In this document: positions 1-7,665 of the stretch, piece after piece
Numbering within the stretch: position 1 is the first letter of the stretch
Layout of the letters: every line of letters begins with the position of its first letter
DNA from: Clostridiaceae bacterium
GTDB taxonomy: Bacteria > Bacillota > Clostridia > Lachnospirales > Lachnospiraceae
Direction of reading: 5' to 3'
NCBI GenBank assembly: GCA_018378255.1
Contig: JAGZXV010000132.1
Location: forward strand, 1-16,690
Length of the DNA: 16,690 bases
Notes under the pieces: model-generated
Databases searched by the model: none
The model's input: the letters and a program-made list of their open reading frames with translations, nothing else
Told to the model about the DNA's origin: nothing
Translations under genes and position numbers: made by a program

Positions 1-19
1 CAATCACAAAAAAAACTCT

Positions 20-373
20 TCAAATCCCCCTCTCCTCAAATCGCTCCCTCAGCCCGACTGCATCTTTAAGGGTATTATGCCATCCAAACCGTTTTAAATC
101 CACCCTGTTTTCCCTCACTTCAACGCCTTCTGCCTCCAACATAATCTTTTGGAGATCCGGTTGAGCGAAGGCTCTGGCGCCGCTTAAGTATCCCTGGCCG
201 TTCACTACCCGGTGGGCGGGAACTTCGCCTTCCTGTATGCGCCGGTTCAGGCCGTAACCCACCTGCCTCGCATTTTTCGGCATGCCGCACAGCAAGGCGA
301 TCTGGCCGTAAGACGCCACTTTTCCCTCTGGGATCTGTCTGCACACAAGAATTACTCTCTGATAAAAATCCAT
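20..373 (-). CDS. Alkyltransferase-like (ATL) protein, MGMT DNA-binding fold without the catalytic cysteine
   Basis: A 117-residue protein matching the C-terminal DNA-binding domain of O6-alkylguanine-DNA alkyltransferase. Visible motifs are IPEGKVASYGQIA (residues 14-26), the arginine-finger segment NARQVGYGL (34-42) and PAHRVVNGQGYLSG (from 52). Active alkyltransferases have PCHR; here position 53 is Ala, so methyl transfer to the protein is not expected. ATL proteins of this type bind O6-alkylguanine, flip the base and hand the lesion to nucleotide excision repair. The ATG at 373 is chosen because AGAGG lies 7 bases upstream; an in-frame TTG at 391 would overlap the preceding gene and lacks such a site. 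It lies 10 bases after the CBM9-like gene and is probably co-transcribed with it, although the function is unrelated to sugar uptake. The ATL assignment is firm; the repair role is from family knowledge. Confidence 0.88.
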   Translation of the reverse strand: MDFYQRVILVCRQIPEGKVASYGQIALLCGMPKNARQVGYGLNRRIQEGEVPAHRVVNGQGYLSGARAFAQPDLQKIMLEAEGVEVRENRVDLKRFGWHNTLKDAVGLRERFEERGI

Positions 374-383
374 ACTGCCGCCT

Positions 384-992
384 CTATTCAATCACTGCTT
401 CCGCAAAATATTCCGGCAGATGAAAATCAGGCTTTTCACTTTTTATTTCCGTATAACTTCCAAAATGAACCGGTTCTTGAACTTCGCTGATCTTATAAAA
501 ATTGCATTTAAAACTGTCGCCGCTGTGGAATTCATTCTTTTTGTATACATATTCAATTACTTCAAGAGGAACCAGGAGTTTTAATTTCCAGCAGTTCTCT
601 AAAATCTGGCAGTGGCAGTTGCAGGCTTCCCTAAGATCTTTTGGCAGCGGCTGGCGTTCTTTACGCTGGCGGCCGAATTTCACGTGCAGAGTTCCCAGCA
701 CATTTGCCTCGAAATTCAGATAAAACTGCTCTTTTTCATCCTGGGGAAAGAACTGGAAAAATGCTTCCATCGCAGTTTCCCGGCACACCATTCCGTCCGG
801 CTCTGTGCAGGCTCCTGCCGGATTCTTTTCCTCTGAAACCATCTCCACCAAAAAACCATGGTTTTTCCAATATCCCATTCTGCCGTATGTCACCGGCCTG
901 TAATCCCCGCCCCAGTTATAACGGTCCACGCAGAACACCTGGCATGCCTGTAATTCCTCTGCAGTTTCGATTGTTTTCACTGAATAATTCAT
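384..992 (-). CDS. CBM9-like carbohydrate-binding protein, cytosolic
   Basis: A 202-residue protein resembling the carbohydrate-binding family 9-like domain found in many gut Firmicutes and Bacteroidetes. The signature pieces are YNWGGDYRP (about 25-33), GFLVEM, YLNFEANVLGTLHVKFG (about 92-108) and a C-terminal FGSYTEI...PDFHLPEYFAEAV block. The domain fills the whole protein: there is no catalytic domain, signal peptide or membrane segment, so it should act in the cytoplasm. The start at 992 is set by GGAGG at 998-1002, five bases upstream, and this site lies inside the last Gly codons of the upstream regulator gene. Stop (994-996) and start are separated by one base, implying translational coupling. 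Being last but one in the transporter operon, it may bind the imported glycan or a derivative. The ligand cannot be read from the sequence. Confidence 0.8.
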   Translation of the reverse strand: MNYSVKTIETAEELQACQVFCVDRYNWGGDYRPVTYGRMGYWKNHGFLVEMVSEEKNPAGACTEPDGMVCRETAMEAFFQFFPQDEKEQFYLNFEANVLGTLHVKFGRQRKERQPLPKDLREACNCHCQILENCWKLKLLVPLEVIEYVYKKNEFHSGDSFKCNFYKISEVQEPVHFGSYTEIKSEKPDFHLPEYFAEAVIE

Positions 993-993
993 T

Positions 994-2532
994 TCATCCT
1001 CCTCTGTTTGCACGATATTCTGTAGGCGTGCAGTTTTCATATTTTTTAAATATTTTAGCAAAATAATTCTGGCTGTTAAACCCCACTTCATAAGTAATTT
1101 CTTTCATGCTCTTATTGCCTTTTAAAAGTTTTTTAGCCTCTTCCACCCGTTTTTCGGACAAAAGATCGGTAAAATTCTTTTCCGTATATTTTTTGAGCAG
1201 GCGGCTCAGATAATAAGGTGAAATATCAAGGGCTTCCGACACATGTTCCAGCATAATATTGTTTTTATAATTTTTTTCTATATAACTTAAAGCCCGGCTC
1301 ACAATCTGGCCTGATTTTTCTTTGTTTAACCCTCCTGCCTCCTCCAATACCGCTTTTAAATGAAGCTTAATATAGGTTTCCACTGCCATGTGATCTTCAA
1401 GAGCTGTCACCTCATCAATTGATATTTTGGAATAATCAGCGGATTCCAGCCTGATATAATACCGCTGTATCTCCTTCATGCACAAAATCATGAATTGATA
1501 GATATTCTCTTTTAACTGCTTAAAAGAATAAGTATTTATCGTTGCCGCCCTGAGAATCTCGCCGGTGCAGCACATAACCGCCTCTTCTTCTCCTGATTTT
1601 ATGCCGTTTAATATTTTTACAATCACTTCATCGTAACTATTCCTGACATCGTTTTCCCCCTCCCCGGTCTTTTTGTAAACCAGATAAGAGGACTCTTCAC
1701 ATAACTCCACAGCCCGCAGCGCTTCCTTATAGGATTCCCTCAAACCATTTTCCAGTCCATAGATCGTTCCAATGCCCAAACGGCACTCACTGCGCCCCAG
1801 CTCATCTAAAAGCATTCTGACAAAATGGCCCACTTCCGAAGTTTTTCTCGGCTCAATCTGGTTTCTGCTGAGAATAAAAAAGACCAGTTCCGTATGAAAC
1901 AGTTCTCCAATACAATTAAGGCCCACTTCCTGCAATGCGCCTTTTACTTTCCTCAACAAATATCTTGAATTTTTCTCATAACTGCAGACAAAACAAAAAC
2001 CCGTATTCGCCTCAAATCCCAAAAATGAAATCATCCGTTGAAGCTCTTCTTTGGATTTTCCCGATATCATTCCATAGATGCAGTCCAGCTCCACAATAGG
2101 TTTTATCGCTTCTACGCTCGTTAAAAGAGCGGATTTCTTCTCCTCTGTTTCTTGTTCTGCATTGATTTTTTGTATCACATCATCGATCGCCTTTTTCAGC
2201 TCTGAGATTTTTGCCGGCTTTAAAAGGAACTGCTCCACGCCTAAGGTAAGCGCACTCTGTGCGTATTCAAATTGATTATAAGAGGAAAGGATGATATACC
2301 GGCTGCAGCCGCTTATTTTTTTCATCTCCCTTATGGTTTCCAGGCCGTTGATCCCCGGCATATTAATATCAACCATAACAATGTCAGGAATCAGCTTTTT
2401 ACAAAGTTCCAGCGCCTGAAGTCCATTTTCCGCCTCCTCAATCCGGGAAATCTGAGGGCAGTTCGACTGGATCATCAGTTTAAGCGCGGCTCTCTCTATC
2501 GGTTCATCTTCCACTATCATCAGACTGCTCAT
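994..2532 (-). CDS. Response regulator, CheY-like receiver plus AraC-type HTH (YesN-like)
   Basis: A 512-residue regulator. An N-terminal receiver (about 1-120) has the acidic pair E8/D9, phosphoacceptor D55 in VDINMPGING, S83 and K105 in FLLKPAK, all conserved positions. A long middle region (about 125-400) without a motif I recognise is followed by a C-terminal AraC-family double helix-turn-helix (about 410-510) beginning ALSYIEKNYKNNIMLEHVSEAL and containing EITYEVGFNSQNYFAKIFKKY. The ATG at 2532 has GGAGG six to seven bases upstream; an earlier ATG at 2550 has no ribosome site. The first 29 bases overlap the end of the sensor kinase gene, so the two are coupled and almost certainly form a cognate pair. 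Its likely target is the promoter at 8687, upstream of the transporter genes in the same operon; that is inference from layout. Confidence 0.93.
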   Translation of the reverse strand: MSSLMIVEDEPIERAALKLMIQSNCPQISRIEEAENGLQALELCKKLIPDIVMVDINMPGINGLETIREMKKISGCSRYIILSSYNQFEYAQSALTLGVEQFLLKPAKISELKKAIDDVIQKINAEQETEEKKSALLTSVEAIKPIVELDCIYGMISGKSKEELQRMISFLGFEANTGFCFVCSYEKNSRYLLRKVKGALQEVGLNCIGELFHTELVFFILSRNQIEPRKTSEVGHFVRMLLDELGRSECRLGIGTIYGLENGLRESYKEALRAVELCEESSYLVYKKTGEGENDVRNSYDEVIVKILNGIKSGEEEAVMCCTGEILRAATINTYSFKQLKENIYQFMILCMKEIQRYYIRLESADYSKISIDEVTALEDHMAVETYIKLHLKAVLEEAGGLNKEKSGQIVSRALSYIEKNYKNNIMLEHVSEALDISPYYLSRLLKKYTEKNFTDLLSEKRVEEAKKLLKGNKSMKEITYEVGFNSQNYFAKIFKKYENCTPTEYRANRGG

Positions 2533-3976
2533 AAACTTCCTCCATTCCATTTGGAACCGGCAGTAAAACCGTGACTGCGGTTCCGCACTGTACTGCGCTT
2601 TCGATGCTCAAGACCGGCTTGATTCCAAAAAACAGTTCAAGCCTCATTCTCACATTATTAATTCCAATGCTCTTTCCTTCTACGCCGGACTGAACCGCTT
2701 CCAGTCTGGAACTGTCCATTCCTGATTCATTGTCTTCCACCAGGATAGAAACTTTGTCTCCGCCATTTTTTATGGATACCTGGACATAAGCACCGCTGGT
2801 CATATTTTTGACACCGTGTTTCACCGCATTTTCGATCAACGGCTGTATGATCATCCCGGGCATGATTATATTGGGGATATCGTTTCCAACATTCAGTTCA
2901 AATTTGATCCTGTGCCCGAATCTCACTTCCTGGATTTTAATATAATTCTTAACGCTGTCAATCTCACTGTGCAGATCGGAAACGCTGTTGGACTTATCCA
3001 GGCTGTATCTGAGAAGATCTGTTGTCGTCTCCATCAGCTCCAACGTCTTTTCCGCACCTTCCAAATAAGCCATTTTGGAAATTAAACTCAATGTATTAAA
3101 TAAAAAATGAGGATTCATCTGACCCTGAAGAACTTTTAATTCCGTTTCGATCAGCAGTTCCTTCACCTTTAAATTTTCATTTTCCTTTTCCAGCAATTGG
3201 TTTTCCAACTGGGATTTTTCCTGTACATGAAGGATGCTGTTCTGCACCTCTTCTGCCATTTCCTGCACTGCCTCTTTTAAAATCCCCACCTCTACAGTGC
3301 TCTCCTTTTCCGGCAGGTTTAAATCATAATTTCCTTTTTTTATTTTTTCAATGTTTGAAACAATTCTTTCGATGGGATAAGTGATATTCCTGGCCGAAAA
3401 ATACGCAAACAGCAGTGCGCTGGCCATCATTGCAAAGACAAATACCGCCGTTGTGACAATCTGCCTTTTCAGCTGTATATTCATCTGTTCCTTGGCCGTA
3501 TTCATCTCATCCGATATTAATGTGGAGTACTCTATGTAGGTATTCTGTATGTTTTCTGCGATACGGCTGTAAAATCCGTATTTTTCCTGTAACCCCTGCC
3601 GTCTGATTCCAATTTCCTCAAAAACTTCAGAATAGGTATCCACCATATTCTGAAGCCTTATATACTTCCAAATTAATTTCTCATTCGATGCCGATCTCTG
3701 CAGTCCGGAAAGATCCTCATAGCACTCATTCAGCATATCCGTATAGAGATTAAGATATTCTTCATCCGATGAATACAAATACATCTGTGCATAACCATCC
3801 AAAGCGGCCACATCTTTATAAAAAGCGTTCAGTTCGCTGTATTGATTCGTAAAATTATTATATATTTTCAGCGCCTTTTCCGTACCCACATTGATATATG
3901 TGGCAATGGCGGCGGAGAGAAAGAATAAAACCAGGTAATAGGCCAACAGTCTCTGATTGATTGTCCTCTGTTTCAC
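2504..3976 (-). CDS. Sensor histidine kinase, YesM/LytS-type (His_kinase + HATPase), GTG start
   Basis: A 490-residue membrane kinase. It has a first membrane segment at about 10-28, an extracellular mostly helical sensor of about 145 residues, a second membrane segment at about 172-195, and a HAMP region around 195-248 with PIERIVSNIEKIKKGNYDL. A coiled-coil stretch (about 250-280) leads to the phosphoacceptor H290 in GQMNPHFLFNTLSLIS. The ATP-binding part shows the N box QPLIENAVKHG (378-388), a G1 box VEDNESGM and a G2 box GKSIGINNVRMRL. It should autophosphorylate H290 in response to an external solute or a binding protein and pass phosphate to D55 of the next gene. The start is the GTG at 3974-3976, with GGGGGAG seven bases upstream; the upstream in-frame ATG at 4072 lies deep in the preceding gene. 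The external sensor is shorter than the dCache domain common in YesM proteins and I cannot name its fold. Confidence 0.92.
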   Translation of the reverse strand: MKQRTINQRLLAYYLVLFFLSAAIATYINVGTEKALKIYNNFTNQYSELNAFYKDVAALDGYAQMYLYSSDEEYLNLYTDMLNECYEDLSGLQRSASNEKLIWKYIRLQNMVDTYSEVFEEIGIRRQGLQEKYGFYSRIAENIQNTYIEYSTLISDEMNTAKEQMNIQLKRQIVTTAVFVFAMMASALLFAYFSARNITYPIERIVSNIEKIKKGNYDLNLPEKESTVEVGILKEAVQEMAEEVQNSILHVQEKSQLENQLLEKENENLKVKELLIETELKVLQGQMNPHFLFNTLSLISKMAYLEGAEKTLELMETTTDLLRYSLDKSNSVSDLHSEIDSVKNYIKIQEVRFGHRIKFELNVGNDIPNIIMPGMIIQPLIENAVKHGVKNMTSGAYVQVSIKNGGDKVSILVEDNESGMDSSRLEAVQSGVEGKSIGINNVRMRLELFFGIKPVLSIESAVQCGTAVTVLLPVPNGMEEVYEQSDDSGR

Positions 3977-3983
3977 TCTTTCT

Positions 3984-3990
3984 CTCCCCC
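3984..3990 (-). promoter_or_regulatory. Ribosome binding site deciding the GTG start of the kinase
   Basis: GGGGGAG on the minus strand sits seven bases before GTG 3976, in the 20-base gap after the UroD-like gene. It is the only good site near the kinase N-terminus and argues for the GTG over the ATG at 4072. Confidence 0.75.
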
Positions 3991-3996
3991 TTTTCT

Positions 3997-5025
3997 TTAT
4001 GGTCTGTAGCTTCTGACCGTTTCCACAAATGCTCTGATATTCTTCTCCGGAGTTGTGGCAGGAAGGGCGCATCCTGCCCCAATTACCAGCCCTTCTCCCC
4101 CAAATAGATTCAATACCCTTTTTGTTTCTGCTGCTAAGGCTTCTGGTGTGCTGAAATAGAACATCCCCGACGGATCGATGGGACCAAACATCACTGATTT
4201 CCCTCTTAAAACTTCAGCGGCTCTGACTATATCCGTTTTATAATCCACCTCCACCGCATCAAAGCCCACACTCGCCACATCTTCAATAATCCGATCCATG
4301 TTTCCACAGATATGGCATAGTGTTTTTATTCCCAATGCGGACAGATCCTGCTGCAGCCGTTTGTGATATGGCATAGCATATTTTCTATACAGATCCCTGC
4401 TGATCAGATCCGGGCCGCAGGAACTGTCACCAAAACTGGTCATATCCGCCCCCGCTTCGTTCATCATCTTGTGAAATGTCAGATGCACCTCATAAGCCCG
4501 GTCCATCAGACGAAAAATATCCTCTTCACAATCTTCATCCAAAAGATCCATCATGAAGTCCTGCATCCCATAGGACAGCATTGCCAGGCTAAAGGCCATC
4601 TGATCACAGTTGCCTCTTAAAAAGATCTCCTCCTTTACTTCCCGCTTGATCAGATGAATCGCTTCCATCAGTATCTTTACCCGTTCGTTTTTAACCAGCT
4701 TTTCCGGATCCATAGCCTCAATCAGATATTCAATCTGATCGGATGCAGGACCGGTAACCCGTGCCGGTTCATCCTCCGGGAAATCGACCGGAACGCCTAC
4801 CGCATAAGCTTCCATGCAGGTATCAATATCCACTAAAATACCGTCCAAGCCATATTTTCGGGCCGTATCGATGTGTGACCGGGCAATCGCAGCGGCATTT
4901 TCCCGATACTCTTTCATAGTATATCCGCATTCCCTGGCCGCTGACATAAAATTATGCAGCATGATCGGAGTTTCACCGATTTTTTCTCCATCCAGTACCC
5001 GTTTGATTTTTTCATATCCAGTCAT
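3997..5025 (-). CDS. UroD/MtaA-superfamily protein, probable corrinoid or cofactor methyltransferase
   Basis: A 342-residue TIM-barrel protein of the uroporphyrinogen decarboxylase superfamily. The start MTGYEKIKRVLDGEKIGETP is typical, as are FGDSSCGPDLISRDLYRKYAMPYHKRL (198-224) and the C-terminal LVIGAGCALPATTPEKNI (313-330). It carries H238 and C240 in LCHICGN and C319 in GAGCALP, the His-x-Cys...Cys pattern that binds zinc in MtaA/MtbA-type methylcobamide:thiol methyltransferases and is not a feature of the haem enzyme HemE. No haem gene is nearby. The gene lies 30 bases after the sugar-type binding protein and 20 before the kinase, so it belongs to the uptake operon. A role in methyl transfer or demethylation of the imported compound is plausible, but no corrinoid protein gene is visible here. 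The start has GAGGA at normal spacing. Confidence 0.85.
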   Translation of the reverse strand: MTGYEKIKRVLDGEKIGETPIMLHNFMSAARECGYTMKEYRENAAAIARSHIDTARKYGLDGILVDIDTCMEAYAVGVPVDFPEDEPARVTGPASDQIEYLIEAMDPEKLVKNERVKILMEAIHLIKREVKEEIFLRGNCDQMAFSLAMLSYGMQDFMMDLLDEDCEEDIFRLMDRAYEVHLTFHKMMNEAGADMTSFGDSSCGPDLISRDLYRKYAMPYHKRLQQDLSALGIKTLCHICGNMDRIIEDVASVGFDAVEVDYKTDIVRAAEVLRGKSVMFGPIDPSGMFYFSTPEALAAETKRVLNLFGGEGLVIGAGCALPATTPEKNIRAFVETVRSYRP

Positions 5026-5055
5026 TTATCTTCCTCTTTCATTCTATATCCTGCA

Positions 5056-6060
5056 TTACTTCAGGTCAACTTTTACTTTTAAAGCTTCGCTGTATGTATC
5101 GATATTTTCCTTGGTTATAATGATGGTACCGGCGTCATTGATTACCTGTTCCGGTTTTTTGCCTTCTGTAATGTTCTGGTACAGCCAGTAAGCCGCCTGA
5201 TAACCATAGTTAAAGAAAGAGGTGGCAACCGTTCCGTCCAATTCATCTTTTCTAATCAGATCAAGGGTCTCTTCCGTATCATCCACTCCGAATACCATCA
5301 CCTTATCCCGGATTCCTTTATCCTGGACTACTTTAGCACAGGCAGGACCTGCTTCCGCCGCCAGGTTTATGGCCACATTGGTTTCCGGATATGCTTTAAA
5401 TGTATTCTCCCATTCAGTTGTGGATTTCATCTTATCTGATTTCGATTCGGAAATATTAACCACTTCAAAACCGCCCGGATGTTTGGAAAATACCTCTTTA
5501 ATAGCATCAATCTGATCATGGGCAGTCTGGTAATTTAACGCAGCTACCTGGATGGATGCTTTAATCGGCGTATTCTGATCGATTTTTTTGCATACTCCTT
5601 CATACAGTACATCCGCCTGTTTTTTCACATCCTTTCCAAAGAATGCCAGTCTGTCCGCGTCAGGAATATCGGAATCCACAATCAGCATAGGAATTCCCGC
5701 ACTGATAGCTGTTTTAACCGGTTCCGCCGGTACTAAACCCTGGGTGATAATGCCGTCCGCCTTCTGAGCCACCGCTGTTTCAACCAGTTTTGACATTTCT
5801 TCCGGTGAGATATTCTGAGGCCCAACCCAGTCTCCCTGTATGTTCAGTTCTTCACATGCCTGTTCAAATCCCTGCTTTGCAATCAGCCAGACCGGATGAG
5901 CCAGAAGCGGTGATACATACACAAAATGAAGCTGGTCCGCAGAAGCCGTTTCTTCCTTTTTTTCTCCTGTTCCCCCCGTCTGTTTTGCCGCCGGTGACGA
6001 ACATGCCGCTAATGATGCTGCCATGGATAATGCTAATACTGCTGATAATAATTTTTTCAT
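5056..6060 (-). CDS. Sugar-type ABC transporter substrate-binding lipoprotein (Peripla_BP_4)
   Basis: A 334-residue exported solute-binding protein. Residues 1-19 are a lipoprotein signal peptide and the lipobox LAAC places the lipidated Cys at position 20, followed by a Ser/Pro/Ala/Thr/Gly-rich linker to about 40. The mature part has the ribose/galactose-binding-protein fold: FVYVSPLLAHPVWLIAKQGFEQACEELN, KADGIITQGLVPAEPVKTAISAGIPMLIVDSDIP and VMVFGVDDTEETLDLIRKDELDGTVATSFFNYGYQAAYW. It should capture the substrate outside the membrane for the permease at 7666-8661. The set is ordered permease, ATPase, binding protein, the reverse of rbsACB-like loci. The start ATG 6060 has only a weak GAGAG-type site. 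The gap to the ATPase is 67 bases, the largest in the operon. Substrate unknown; a sugar or sugar-like polyol is the usual choice for the family. Confidence 0.93.
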   Translation of the reverse strand: MKKLLSAVLALSMAASLAACSSPAAKQTGGTGEKKEETASADQLHFVYVSPLLAHPVWLIAKQGFEQACEELNIQGDWVGPQNISPEEMSKLVETAVAQKADGIITQGLVPAEPVKTAISAGIPMLIVDSDIPDADRLAFFGKDVKKQADVLYEGVCKKIDQNTPIKASIQVAALNYQTAHDQIDAIKEVFSKHPGGFEVVNISESKSDKMKSTTEWENTFKAYPETNVAINLAAEAGPACAKVVQDKGIRDKVMVFGVDDTEETLDLIRKDELDGTVATSFFNYGYQAAYWLYQNITEGKKPEQVINDAGTIIITKENIDTYSEALKVKVDLK

Positions 6061-6078
6061 ACTCTTCTCTCTTTCCGC

Positions 6079-6088
6079 CGTTTAAACG
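6079..6088. repeat. Perfect 10-base palindrome between ATPase and binding-protein genes
   Basis: CGTTTAAACG is self-complementary and lies in the 67-base gap, 18 bases before the binding-protein start. It could be a protein site or a weak mRNA structure; the function is unknown. Confidence 0.3.
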
Positions 6089-6127
6089 ACACTGTTTTTA
6101 TAGGAATTCTTTTTTTAATCATCCACC

Positions 6128-7654
6128 TTACGTATTGGATGCTATTTTTAAGAGCGTAACTTCATTCGCCTCTTCTTTGCTGAGGATCTTTTGAACCTTC
6201 CCTTTACCTAAAACCACAAATCTGTCACACATTGCAATCAGTTCCGGCATCTCGGAAGAAATCATGATGATACTGATGCCCTTTGCCGCCAGGTCCTGTA
6301 TGATTTTATAAATCTCTGCCTTGGTCCCCACATCGATTCCCCTGGTCGGTTCGTCCAGGAGGATTATCTTTAAATCCGTCATAAGCCATTTGGCCAGAAT
6401 CACTTTCTGCTGGTTTCCTCCTGATAAATTGGAGATCAGAGTGTCCATGCCCGGGGCCTTTACTCTAAGAGTATCATAAAATGTCAATGCTTTCTTATAT
6501 TCTTTTTTAGGATCGATCAGCATCATACCGGATATCTCTTTTAAAACAGTCAGGGTCATATTGTGCTTTATGGACATTGTTCCGATAAACCCATTTTTCT
6601 TCCGGTCTTCGGTCAGCAGGCCGATTCCATACTTTTTAGCATCCCGGGGAGATCTTATGTTTATTTCCTTTCCTTCCAGAAAAACTCTTCCGCCTGTTTT
6701 GGTAACCGCCCCAAAAAGAGCATTCACCAGTTCAGATCTTCCGGCGCCAACAAGACCGGCCAGACCAAGTATTTCTCCCTTTTTCAAATTGAAACTGACA
6801 TCTTCTATGATATTTTTGCCATATGCAAATGTATGGGGAACTTTAAAATGTTCCACTCTCAGCAGCTCTTCCCCAATTTTTCTGCCCTCCACCTTCGGAT
6901 ACATCACATCCAGGTGGCGGCCGATCATATCTTCAATAATCCTTGTGCTGTCATAACCGTCTGTTTTTTTGTATTGGCTGATATAGGCGCCGTCCCTTAA
7001 TATTACCATTCTGTCACACAGGGCAAATACTTCATCCAGCTTATGTGATATGTAAATGCAGGACAGACCTTCTCTTTTAAGCTGCCTTAAAACAGCCATG
7101 AGTTTTTGTGTCTCCCCTTCCGTCAAAACAGACGTCGGTTCGTCTAAAATGAGGATCTTCGGTTCCCTTACCAAAGCCCGGGCGATGCAGACCAGCTGCT
7201 GCATGGACGGACTTAAACTTCTGGCAGTCACATTGATATCGATATCCGCATGGATTTTTTCCAGAGCAGCGCCGGCCTTTTTACCGGCCTCTTCCCAATC
7301 CACCAGACCGAACCTGGTTTTAGGCAGTATGCCCAGCAATATATTTTCAGTAACGCTCAGATCTAATTCCAGGTTCAGTTCCTGATATATCATTGCGATC
7401 CCTGCTTTTTCTGAATCCGAAGGCGCCTGAAAGCTGCATTCAATGCCGTCAAGAAATAGTTTCCCCTCATAGCTGCTGCATGGATACAAACCACTGAGGA
7501 TTTTCATCAGCGTGGATTTTCCGGCTCCATTTTCCCCCATAACTGCAAGTATCTCATCCTCGTACAGCTTTAATGAAACATCTTTTAGTGCAACGGTTCC
7601 TAAAAAACGTTTTGTCATTTGTTCAACAGATAACACAACTTTAGGTTCACTCAT
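6128..7654 (-). CDS. Sugar ABC transporter double ATP-binding protein (RbsA/XylG/MglA-type)
   Basis: A 508-residue cytoplasmic energy-coupling subunit with two fused ATPase domains, the normal length for carbohydrate transporters of the CUT2 class. Domain 1 has Walker A GENGAGKS (40-47), signature LSPSMQQ and Walker B ILILDEPTSVL. Domain 2 has the usual degenerate Walker A GLVGAGRSEL, an intact signature LSGGNQQKVILAKWL and Walker B IILLDEPTRGIDVG. The degenerate second Walker A is normal for this family. The start at 7654 has GAGGG seven bases upstream, and the gene follows the permease stop by 11 bases. It partners the permease at 7666-8661 and the lipoprotein at 5056-6060. The specific sugar cannot be told from the ATPase. 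Confidence 0.95.
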   Translation of the reverse strand: MSEPKVVLSVEQMTKRFLGTVALKDVSLKLYEDEILAVMGENGAGKSTLMKILSGLYPCSSYEGKLFLDGIECSFQAPSDSEKAGIAMIYQELNLELDLSVTENILLGILPKTRFGLVDWEEAGKKAGAALEKIHADIDINVTARSLSPSMQQLVCIARALVREPKILILDEPTSVLTEGETQKLMAVLRQLKREGLSCIYISHKLDEVFALCDRMVILRDGAYISQYKKTDGYDSTRIIEDMIGRHLDVMYPKVEGRKIGEELLRVEHFKVPHTFAYGKNIIEDVSFNLKKGEILGLAGLVGAGRSELVNALFGAVTKTGGRVFLEGKEINIRSPRDAKKYGIGLLTEDRKKNGFIGTMSIKHNMTLTVLKEISGMMLIDPKKEYKKALTFYDTLRVKAPGMDTLISNLSGGNQQKVILAKWLMTDLKIILLDEPTRGIDVGTKAEIYKIIQDLAAKGISIIMISSEMPELIAMCDRFVVLGKGKVQKILSKEEANEVTLLKIASNT

Positions 7655-7665
7655 ACTGCATCCCT

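Noticed and set aside
641..1066. 141-codon plus-strand frame across the CBM9-like gene.
   Set aside because: It overlaps two well-supported minus-strand genes, is Pro/Phe-rich and has no recognisable domain.
3997..5025. Calling this gene HemE (uroporphyrinogen decarboxylase).
   Set aside because: It has the HxC...C zinc pattern of methyltransferases and no haem genes nearby; only superfamily membership is supported.
6090..6115. Internal promoter before the binding-protein gene (TATAAA on the minus strand).
   Set aside because: There is no acceptable -35 at 16-18 bases, so it cannot be told from A/T-rich background.
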